A stretch of 31,634 bases of DNA, taken from positions 1 through 31,634 of the forward strand of contig DMOO01000009.1 of NCBI GenBank assembly GCA_003456855.1, in the 5' to 3' direction. Of this stretch, positions 23,620-30,511 are shown piece by piece (positions within the stretch are counted from its first letter, which is position 1; every line of letters starts with the position of its first letter). The notes under the pieces are model-generated. The model ran no database searches and was not told where the DNA came from. It worked only from the letters and a program-made list of their open reading frames with translations. Position numbers and translations under genes: made by a program. The DNA is from Sphaerochaeta sp. (GTDB lineage: Bacteria > Spirochaetota > Spirochaetia > Sphaerochaetales > Sphaerochaetaceae).

Positions 23620-24510
23620 ATGTCCAGAAGAAATCTCAGGGGCCTTGAGAAGAGAATCCATTTTGAAAGGTTCCTCGGCTGCATCCTAGGTGGTGTTCTC
23701 TACGCTGTAGGCGTAAACATGTTCATAGTTCCGTTCAACCTGTATTCAGGTGGCTTGGTCGGTCTTTCCCAGCTCATCAGAACCCTTCTCTCGGGAGTGA
23801 TACATCTGGACTTCGGTTCGGAGGACGTGGCAGGTATCATCTTGTTTGTCCTGAACATCCCGATCCTTCTCTATGCGTTCCCACGCCTGGAGAAGCTTTT
23901 CTTCGTAAAGACCCTTGTGGCTGTCACTGCCCTCACCTTGGCAATGTCACTGGTCCCAACCTCCAAGGTCATAGACGACTGTCTGGCTTCGACCCTTGTA
24001 GGCGGCTTCATCTCCGGTGCCGGTATCGGCATCGTACTGAGGATGTCTGGCTCCACAGGTGGCATGGACGTCATCGGAATGCTTGTCTCCAAGCGCTTCG
24101 GCAACGTCAGTGTCGGAAGAGTCAACCTGACATTCAACATGGTTCTCTATGCCATCTTCCTTTTCATGTTCGATGTCCAGACAGTGGTGTATTCGGTTAT
24201 TTTCGCAATCATCCATTCGTTTGCAATCGATCGTATGCACAGTCAGAACATCAATGTCGAGGTCAAGGTCATAACAAAGATAGACCCAAGGGAGCTTGAG
24301 CATGACGTCTTCACGGAGATGGGCAGGGGAATCACCGAGCTCCACTCAATAGGTGCCTACACCTCAGAGGATGAGCACATGCTCTACATCCTGATCTCCA
24401 AGTACGAGGTCCATCAGCTCAGAAGAATCGTTCGTAAATACGATAAAAACGCCTTCATCATAGTCAATGAAGGCGTTTGGGTTGAGGGTCATTATCTCAA
24501 GAAATTCTGA
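23620..24510 (+). CDS. YitT-family membrane protein
   Basis: A 296-residue protein with five to six membrane helices (about 18-40, 58-78, 82-105, 115-140, 150-170, 180-198) and a C-terminal DUF2179 domain (about 205-295) with the typical VHQLRRIVRKYDKNAFI segment. Transport function is suspected for the family but no substrate is established. GGAGGG sits only 3 nt from the ATG, right after the mscL terminator, so its own promoter is not apparent. The last 20 codons contain a perfect 12-bp inverted repeat that serves as terminator for the opposite gene. Confidence 0.88.
   Translation: MSRRNLRGLEKRIHFERFLGCILGGVLYAVGVNMFIVPFNLYSGGLVGLSQLIRTLLSGVIHLDFGSEDVAGIILFVLNIPILLYAFPRLEKLFFVKTLVAVTALTLAMSLVPTSKVIDDCLASTLVGGFISGAGIGIVLRMSGSTGGMDVIGMLVSKRFGNVSVGRVNLTFNMVLYAIFLFMFDVQTVVYSVIFAIIHSFAIDRMHSQNINVEVKVITKIDPRELEHDVFTEMGRGITELHSIGAYTSEDEHMLYILISKYEVHQLRRIVRKYDKNAFIIVNEGVWVEGHYLKKF
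24445..24478 (-). terminator. Terminator of rlmKL inside the yitT coding sequence
   Basis: Read on the minus strand, AAACGCCTTCAT (rc of 24467-24478), an 8-nt loop, ATGAAGGCGTTT (rc of 24447-24458) and two more T residues make a perfect 12-bp hairpin with a five-T tail. It starts 38 nt after the rlmKL stop. On the plus strand the hairpin is followed by GGG, so it should not end the yitT transcript. Confidence 0.7.
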
Positions 24511-24520
24511 TTCGAATCAG
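24507..24520. repeat. 14-bp perfect palindrome spanning both convergent stop codons
   Basis: CTGATTCGAATCAG is its own reverse complement. It contains the yitT stop (TGA, 24508-24510) and, symmetrically, the rlmKL stop (TGA, 24519-24517). It could form a 5-bp stem with TCGA loop in either transcript. Confidence 0.7.
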
Positions 24521-26766
24521 TCCTTCTTCACAACTTTCTTTATTGTCCTCTTAGGCGGCTCTATGACCAGTGCCTGCTCGACCTTGTGTCTGATCATGTA
24601 GCAGCGGTGGATCTTGCTGTTGCGTGTGAAGTCATCGCCGATTGTGCTGTCGGTGATGTCCTCGATAACGAAGTCATCGTAGAGCTCCCCGAACATCTTG
24701 AAGCGAGTGTAGTTGGTCGAGAAGATCAGAACGCCGTCGCTTGCCAAGTGTCTCATGCAGGACCTGATGAGATATCCATGGTCTCTCTGGACGTCGAAGG
24801 TGTCGCGTCCCTTGCTGTTTGAGAAGGTAGGTGGGTCGCAGAAGATCAGGTCGAAAACATCCCTGTTCTCCCTGAGGAATGACAGGCAGTCATCCTTGTA
24901 GAAGAAGTGGTTCATTGTGCTGAAGCCGTTAATCTGCATGTTGCGGTTTGCCCAGTCCAGATAGTTGGCGTTTGCATCGACGCTTACTGTTGAGAGGGCA
25001 CCACCTGCGGCTGCGTAGACCGTTGCGCTTGCTGTGTAGCAGAAGAGGTTGAGGAACCTCTTGTCCTTGCTCATGGTCTCGATGAGCTTTCTGACAGGTC
25101 TGTGGTCAAGGAAGATTCCTGTGTCCAGGTAGTCCGAGAAGTTCACAAGGAACTTGTGCCCGTTCTCGTTGGCGATGTAGAAGTGTGATGAGCTTCCCTT
25201 CTTTGTGTACTGGTTGGCTCCCTTCTGCCTCTCTCTGCGCTTCACGTAGATGTTGTCGTAGTCGATTCCGGTTGTCCTCTCTGTGGCAAGAACAAGCTCC
25301 TCAAGGCGTCTCTGTGCATCCTCCGGGTCGATTGAGGACGGGGCTGCATACTCCTGGAGACTGATCCACTTGCCTTCGTAGATGTCGATTGCGGCACTGT
25401 ACTCAGGCATGTCAGCATCGTAAAGTCTGTAGCAGGAGACTCCCTGCTTCTCCATCTCCTTTCCTATGGATGACATGTTCTTCTTCAGTCTGTTGGCAGC
25501 CATCTGGGCACCTGGGCTGAGTGGGGCGGCAAGACGCTCGGCACGCTTGGCCTGTGCCTTCTCGATCATGGCCTGGCGCTCCTGCTGGCTGAAGACGTAG
25601 TAGTGGGCTGCCTGGCACTCGATTCCACCGTTGATCAGGGCGTTTGTCCTGTTCGGCTTCATGTCTATGAATCCAAGGAGCTCGCTGTTTCCGCAGAGGA
25701 TAGTCACTGCCCATCCGCAGAAGATGTTGTAGATCACCTGACCCATTGCAGTGTACAGGCGTCTGATGGCAGCAGAGCCGCTGTCAAGGCGAACTCCGTA
25801 TGGTGGGTCGGTCACAATAAAGCCCTCCTCGGAAGGGACGTCCTCGGCGGTCGTCTTTGTGAAGTCTCTGTTCTCAAACTCGATGATGTTGGCGAAGCCA
25901 GCCTTTCTTGAGTTCTCCTTTGAGATTTCAATTGCTCTGTTGTCGATGTCCCATCCAATGATTCTGCACTTGTTTTCCACCTGCATGCTTTCTGCTTCGT
26001 CCACGATTTTCTGCCAGAGGTCATCGTCATGGATAGGCAGTCTGAGGAAGGCGAAGCTCTCTGTCTTAAGCAGTCCAGGGGCTGTGTTGGTTGCCATCAG
26101 GGCAGCCTCGATGCAGATTGTTCCGCTTCCGCAGAACGGGTCGAGCAGAGTCGGTGCCTTGACGGTAGGATCCTCGAAGGAGGTTCTCAGGCGCTTGTAC
26201 CAGTCGCTTCTGTAAAGCAGGGAGGCTGCCATGAACTCGCCCATGACTGCCTGGGTCTGCTTTGCCCTGTAGCCACGCCTTGAGAGGTCGCGTCCACCGA
26301 AGTCGACGTACCAGCTGACAAGGTTTCTGTTCACGTGGAGGTGGAAGACGATGTCAGGGTTGTCCCTGTCGACGTTCGGTCTCTCGTCATTGTAGGCTCC
26401 GCGGATCCTCTCGACGATCGCGTCCTTCAGTCTGAGTGAGGCGAAGTGGCTGTTTCTAATCCATCTGCAGTCGCTTACCGTCTCTGTGATGGCAAAGGTC
26501 TTCTCCGGGTTGAGCCAGTTCTCCCAAGGAAGGGAGAGCGAGTGCTCGTATAGATCGTCTGTGGACTCGAGCTTGTCGTATCTGTGGACCAGGACCAGAA
26601 GTCTGGTTGCGCTTCTTGTCCACATGCAGAAGCGGTATGCGGTCTCAAGGTCTGCGGAGAACTCGACTCCTCCGGAGCTGACCTGTATGTCCTGTGCTCC
26701 GGCGTCGCGCGCTTCTTTCTCTACAAGGTCATTCTGGTTGGCCGATGCGGATGCGAAGAATATCAT
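24517..26766 (-). CDS. rlmL: Bifunctional 23S rRNA methyltransferase RlmKL
   Basis: A 749-residue fusion: THUMP RNA-binding region (about 35-160), RlmL-type N2-G2445 methyltransferase (DPFCGSGT at 209-216; TDPPYG at 319-324) and C-terminal RlmK-type N7-G2069 methyltransferase (LFCYTASATVYAAAGGA, and FCDPPTFSNSKG around 642-653). Both S-adenosylmethionine sites look intact. I place the start at 26766 (MIFFASAS), with AGGAGA 5 nt upstream and an ATGA overlap with hslO; an in-frame ATG at 26844 would add 26 residues lying inside hslO. The stop lies in the convergent palindrome, and a terminator hairpin lies within yitT. It is co-transcribed with hslO. Confidence 0.93.
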   Translation of the reverse strand: MIFFASASANQNDLVEKEARDAGAQDIQVSSGGVEFSADLETAYRFCMWTRSATRLLVLVHRYDKLESTDDLYEHSLSLPWENWLNPEKTFAITETVSDCRWIRNSHFASLRLKDAIVERIRGAYNDERPNVDRDNPDIVFHLHVNRNLVSWYVDFGGRDLSRRGYRAKQTQAVMGEFMAASLLYRSDWYKRLRTSFEDPTVKAPTLLDPFCGSGTICIEAALMATNTAPGLLKTESFAFLRLPIHDDDLWQKIVDEAESMQVENKCRIIGWDIDNRAIEISKENSRKAGFANIIEFENRDFTKTTAEDVPSEEGFIVTDPPYGVRLDSGSAAIRRLYTAMGQVIYNIFCGWAVTILCGNSELLGFIDMKPNRTNALINGGIECQAAHYYVFSQQERQAMIEKAQAKRAERLAAPLSPGAQMAANRLKKNMSSIGKEMEKQGVSCYRLYDADMPEYSAAIDIYEGKWISLQEYAAPSSIDPEDAQRRLEELVLATERTTGIDYDNIYVKRRERQKGANQYTKKGSSSHFYIANENGHKFLVNFSDYLDTGIFLDHRPVRKLIETMSKDKRFLNLFCYTASATVYAAAGGALSTVSVDANANYLDWANRNMQINGFSTMNHFFYKDDCLSFLRENRDVFDLIFCDPPTFSNSKGRDTFDVQRDHGYLIRSCMRHLASDGVLIFSTNYTRFKMFGELYDDFVIEDITDSTIGDDFTRNSKIHRCYMIRHKVEQALVIEPPKRTIKKVVKKD

Positions 26767-27713
26767 GTTGTCTCCTTTCCAAGACCGAACAGGGCTCTGA
26801 CCTCGGTCTTCTCGAAATTGTATTTTGTTCCGCAGTTGAGGCACTCGAGCTCAAGCGGGAATCTGTCGTCTTTCATGATGCCTTCCTTCTCGTCCTGCGG
26901 GAGTCTTCCCAGGAAGGTCTTGAAATGCTCTCTGCTGCATGGGCAGGAGAAGCCGATCGGCTCTGTCGCAAGGTCCTGCACTCCGAACTCGGCGAAGTTC
27001 TCGTGGATGTAGTCTCGGATCTCCTTTCCGCTGCTTATGGCCTTGCCGATTGGAGGGAGCTTTGAGCTCTTCTCCTGTAGCTTCTCCAGAACCTCGTCGC
27101 TGCAGCCTGGAAGGGCCTGCAGGAAGAGTCCTCCGGCACCCATGACCCTGCCTTCGGAGTCGAAGTCCAGACCAAGGCTGAACATGGTTGGGGTCTGCTC
27201 GCTCTCGTTGTAGTAGAGCGCAAGGTCCTTCGCCAAATCTCCGTACTGCATCATGGTCTGCCCTGTGAACGGGGTCCTGCTGCCTTCAAGAAGCTTTGTG
27301 ACGCTTATGAAGCCTGGTCCGTAGAGCAGGGAGATGTCCTTGCCTTCGAGCGGTTTGTCCAATGGAATGGGATTGTTCTTTATGAAGCCGCGGACTGCTC
27401 CGCATGCCCAGGACTCGACGTAGATGCCGCCGATAGGGCCTCCGCATTCCACATTGAGCTGGATGCGGTCGTTTCCTTTGACAGATGAGGCCATGAGACC
27501 TGCGGCTACGTAAGCCTGCCCAAGAACATATGTCTCAAGGAGTCCAAGGTTGAAATTGGACCTCATCTGGTTCACCATAGTGGTTCCGCCCAAGCCTGTG
27601 AGACGGATCTGGCCATCAGCGAGCAATGCAACTTGCCTGCCATCTTCAGGAATCTCATCAAGGTGCTGGATGAGAACCTGGTCTTCGATTTTCTGTTTAA
27701 GCATGTTGGCCAT
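26763..27713 (-). CDS. hslO: Redox-regulated chaperone Hsp33
   Basis: A 316-residue holdase activated by oxidative unfolding. The zinc switch is intact: C257 and C259 in FSCPCS, C291 and C294 in LECLNCG. The N-terminal domain contains GPIGGIYVES and the GFISVTK region expected for the family. The start at 27713 (MANMLKQKI) has no Shine-Dalgarno; a second ATG at 27704 is equally unsupported, so initiation may be leaderless. TTGCAC with 17-nt spacing to TAATCT is a weak promoter candidate. Overlaps rlmKL by 4 nt. It is divergent from the sensor kinase with an 81-bp shared gap. Confidence 0.93.
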   Translation of the reverse strand: MANMLKQKIEDQVLIQHLDEIPEDGRQVALLADGQIRLTGLGGTTMVNQMRSNFNLGLLETYVLGQAYVAAGLMASSVKGNDRIQLNVECGGPIGGIYVESWACGAVRGFIKNNPIPLDKPLEGKDISLLYGPGFISVTKLLEGSRTPFTGQTMMQYGDLAKDLALYYNESEQTPTMFSLGLDFDSEGRVMGAGGLFLQALPGCSDEVLEKLQEKSSKLPPIGKAISSGKEIRDYIHENFAEFGVQDLATEPIGFSCPCSREHFKTFLGRLPQDEKEGIMKDDRFPLELECLNCGTKYNFEKTEVRALFGLGKETT

Positions 27714-27755
27714 AGATTAGTGTAAGAAGTTATTTTGTGCAAGGGAATTTCTTGA

Positions 27756-27785
27756 TTCACATGTAAGTGGATTATAAGTTATAAT
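27756..27785 (+). promoter_or_regulatory. Promoter of the sensor-kinase operon (leaderless type)
   Basis: TTCACA (27756-27761), an 18-nt spacer and TATAAT (27780-27785) precede the ATG at 27795 by 9 nt, and no Shine-Dalgarno sequence is present. An alternative TTGATT (27752) with TATAAG (27774) would shift the start by 6 nt. Confidence 0.55.
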
Positions 27786-27794
27786 AATCGGCAA

Positions 27795-29129
27795 ATGGCA
27801 AACTCCAAGGTATCACAGGTCATAGAAGAGACCCAGAAGAACATAAAGAGGAAATGGAAGTTCATCGAGGGCAAGGAAAGGCTGATTGTCTACATCGGTC
27901 TTGCGCTTGCGTTCATCCTGATCGTCGGCTTCATCATCATGATCGACAGGGGGATGGAGGAGAGGTATCTCCTGCAGATGAAGTTCGACTCCGAGAAGTC
28001 CTTCAACTCCGTATACATGGCCATGAACGACAGCTCCAACAAGGCCCTCAGCGTAATGGCCGAGGAGGGCGTCTCGGGAATTGGAATCTACTCCTCCAGC
28101 GGACAGCTCTACCAGCGCCTTGGTGACGCCCCGATCAAGCTGCCTCTGTCAAAGCTTGTCCAGGGACGCAGGAGCGGACAGGACTCCACCCTGGGGATCT
28201 ACATCATGGACAACGATACAAAGGAGATAGAGTATTTCAGGCTTTCAAGGCTGAATGTTGTTCTGGAGACGGGATCCCTGTTCCAGTCAAGGAACGACAA
28301 CCCAAGTCTTTCGGCAACGACGGAATTCCCTGAGATCATCTACGTCAAGTTCGATGCCAGCGAATACTTCAACAATGTCATCCGCGCCAGGATCCTCTCC
28401 GCCATAGGCATCTTCGTCAGGTTCCTGCTTCTGATGATCATCCTGAGCATCTACAACAACAACCGAAAATACAGGATCCAGCTGCAGAAGAACGAGAGCC
28501 TGGCAAAGCTTGGTGCCGCAGCAAGGACCCTTACCCATGAGATCAAGAACCCGCTAAGTGCAATGACCATCCAAAGTGCACTTATGAGAAAGCTTCTTCC
28601 TCAGGAGTTCCACCAGGATCTGGATGTCATGGACCATGAGATCACAAGGCTGACCAACCTGACCAACAGGGTCAGCGAGTTCCTTAAGAACCCTGCGGGC
28701 AACCCTTCGGACATAGAGCTGGTGTCCTTCATAAGCGAGATTGCAAGGCTGTTCAAGAACGATATCCCTGTGGATGCCGATATCGACAACGTGGTGGTCA
28801 GCTTTGACCAGGACAGAGCCAGGTCGGTCTTCGAGAACCTCATAAAGAACGCCACGGAGAGCTGTGATGACCGCGATCCGCAGGTGAGTGTGGAGATCAG
28901 GGTCAGGCACAAGGTTGTCACCGTGAAGGTCATGGACAGGGGAAACGGCCTGCCCAAGCAGACCAAGGAGAACCTGTTCGACCCGTTCTTCACAACGAAG
29001 ATACATGGAAGTGGAATCGGACTGTCGATTTCAAAGCAGTTCGTTGAGGCCAGGGACGGAAGCCTGAAGCTTTATGACAGAGACGGCGGCGGAACCGTGG
29101 CAGAGGTGAGTCTGCCCACCAAATCCTGA
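27795..29129 (+). CDS. Membrane sensor histidine kinase (NtrB-like)
   Basis: A 444-residue kinase. Membrane helices at about 30-50 and 199-220 enclose a roughly 150-residue extracytoplasmic sensor (51-198) I cannot assign to a known fold. HisKA carries the phospho-accepting H248 in THEIKNPLSA; the ATPase has N352 in FENLIKNATES, DRGNG (381-385) and GSGIGL (405-410). There is no HAMP or PAS domain between the second helix and HisKA. A cognate sigma-54 response regulator begins 11 nt after the stop. The strong basic segment before helix 1 (KNIKRKWKFIEGKERL) fixes N-in topology. The signal is unknown. Confidence 0.92.
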   Translation: MANSKVSQVIEETQKNIKRKWKFIEGKERLIVYIGLALAFILIVGFIIMIDRGMEERYLLQMKFDSEKSFNSVYMAMNDSSNKALSVMAEEGVSGIGIYSSSGQLYQRLGDAPIKLPLSKLVQGRRSGQDSTLGIYIMDNDTKEIEYFRLSRLNVVLETGSLFQSRNDNPSLSATTEFPEIIYVKFDASEYFNNVIRARILSAIGIFVRFLLLMIILSIYNNNRKYRIQLQKNESLAKLGAAARTLTHEIKNPLSAMTIQSALMRKLLPQEFHQDLDVMDHEITRLTNLTNRVSEFLKNPAGNPSDIELVSFISEIARLFKNDIPVDADIDNVVVSFDQDRARSVFENLIKNATESCDDRDPQVSVEIRVRHKVVTVKVMDRGNGLPKQTKENLFDPFFTTKIHGSGIGLSISKQFVEARDGSLKLYDRDGGGTVAEVSLPTKS

Positions 29130-29140
29130 GAGAGGAAGAG

Positions 29141-30487
29141 ATGAAGATACTTATTGTCGATGACGAGACCAACATCAGAGACCTGATGGTCAGATACATG
29201 AAGATAGAGGGCATTGACGGCACCGGTGCCGAGAATGCCTATGCCGCCCAGAGGATTCTGCGCGAAGAGCCGTTCGATGGTATTCTGGTCGATCTGAAGA
29301 TGCCTGGCATGGACGGACTTGAGTTCGTCAAATGGGTCCGTGACGAGGGCTTCAGGATGCCGATAATCATGATGAGCGCCCATGGCGAGATCACTGACGC
29401 CGTGAATGCCCTGAAGAACGGGGTGCAGGACTACATAGTGAAGCCTTTCGACCCTGAAGAGGTCATAATCAAGCTGAAGAACCTTGTTGAGGCCCAGCAC
29501 TTCAAGACCCTCCAGGAGATGGAGGAGCGTCTTCCTCAGGGCCGTGCCTTCATAGGTGAGAGCGTCCCTATCCGCAGGGTCAAGGAGCTTGTATCCAGAA
29601 TCGCCCAGACCAATTCGAGTGTCCTGATCACAGGAGAGAGCGGAACCGGTAAGGAGGTCGTGGCAAGATCCATCCATGAGCAGAGCCCTGTCTCGTCCGG
29701 TCCTTTCGTGGCCATCAACATAGGTGGAGTCCCTGAGAACCTGCTTGAGAGTGAGCTCTTCGGATACGAGAAGGGTGCCTTCACAGGTGCAGTCTCAAGA
29801 AAGAGCGGAATGTTCGAGCTTGCAAACGGCGGAACACTGTTCCTGGATGAGATCGGTGACATGCCGCTGTCCCTCCAGGTCAAGATCCTGCGCGTCCTGC
29901 AGGAGAGGAGCATCACCCGCCTCGGCGGAACGGAGCCGATGCCTATCAACGCAAGGATAGTCTGCGCCACAAACAAGGAGCTCGAGTCCATGGTCAGGGA
30001 GGGGAAGTTCAGAGAGGACCTCTTCTTCCGCCTGAACGTCGTGCGCATCCACATACCGCCTCTCAGAGAGAGGAAGGAGGACATCCCGTTGCTTGTCACC
30101 TGGATGCTTACAAAGCTCAACACCAACATGGGACGCCACTTCTCCGGTCTGACACCTGAGGCCATGGACAAGCTGAAGAACTACAACTTCTACGGGAACA
30201 TCAGAGAGCTTGAGAACATCCTGGAGAGGGCAGCCATATTCTCGGACGGGGATCTCATCACAGCCGAGAACATAGAGCTCAGAGGCGATGTCCTCAGACC
30301 TGACCAGCAGGCAAAGGTGGCCCATATTGACGATGACGAGAATCTTTCTCTGAAGGATATCGAGAAACAGGCTATCGAGAAGGCTCTGAGGCGTTGGGAA
30401 GGTAACCGTACAAAGGCTGCCAACGAGCTTGGAATCACAAGAAGAACCCTGATCACAAAGATCGCTGAATATGATTTGGATGTCTGA
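29141..30487 (+). CDS. NtrC-family sigma-54-dependent response regulator
   Basis: A 448-residue transcription activator. The receiver domain has the phospho-acceptor D51 (ILVDLKMPGMDG) and K101 in VKPF. The AAA+ domain has Walker A GESGTGK (165-171), an intact sigma-54 loop GAFTGA (212-217) and Walker B GTLFLDEIGD (231-240). A Fis-type helix-turn-helix lies at the C-terminus (AIEKALRRWEGNRTKAANEL, about 406-445). It forms an operon with the upstream kinase and an AGAGGAAGAG ribosome site. Intact GAFTGA implies the organism uses sigma-54; I found no -24/-12 promoter in the window, so target genes lie elsewhere. Confidence 0.94.
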   Translation: MKILIVDDETNIRDLMVRYMKIEGIDGTGAENAYAAQRILREEPFDGILVDLKMPGMDGLEFVKWVRDEGFRMPIIMMSAHGEITDAVNALKNGVQDYIVKPFDPEEVIIKLKNLVEAQHFKTLQEMEERLPQGRAFIGESVPIRRVKELVSRIAQTNSSVLITGESGTGKEVVARSIHEQSPVSSGPFVAINIGGVPENLLESELFGYEKGAFTGAVSRKSGMFELANGGTLFLDEIGDMPLSLQVKILRVLQERSITRLGGTEPMPINARIVCATNKELESMVREGKFREDLFFRLNVVRIHIPPLRERKEDIPLLVTWMLTKLNTNMGRHFSGLTPEAMDKLKNYNFYGNIRELENILERAAIFSDGDLITAENIELRGDVLRPDQQAKVAHIDDDENLSLKDIEKQAIEKALRRWEGNRTKAANELGITRRTLITKIAEYDLDV

Positions 30488-30511
30488 GAAGGCATCAGTG
30501 GAGGATACACA

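Noticed and set aside
24447..24478. Hairpin read as an attenuator or terminator of yitT itself
   Set aside because: On the plus strand it is inside the coding sequence and followed by GGG, not T; only the minus direction has a T tail.
26767..26844. N-terminal extension of RlmKL to an upstream ATG
   Set aside because: It would lie within hslO, lacks a ribosome site, and the family begins at MIFFA; AGGAGA and ATGA overlap support 26766.
27714..27794. Sigma-54 promoter in the kinase-hslO gap
   Set aside because: No GG-N10-GC core with proper TGGCAC/TTGC flanks seen here or in other gaps.
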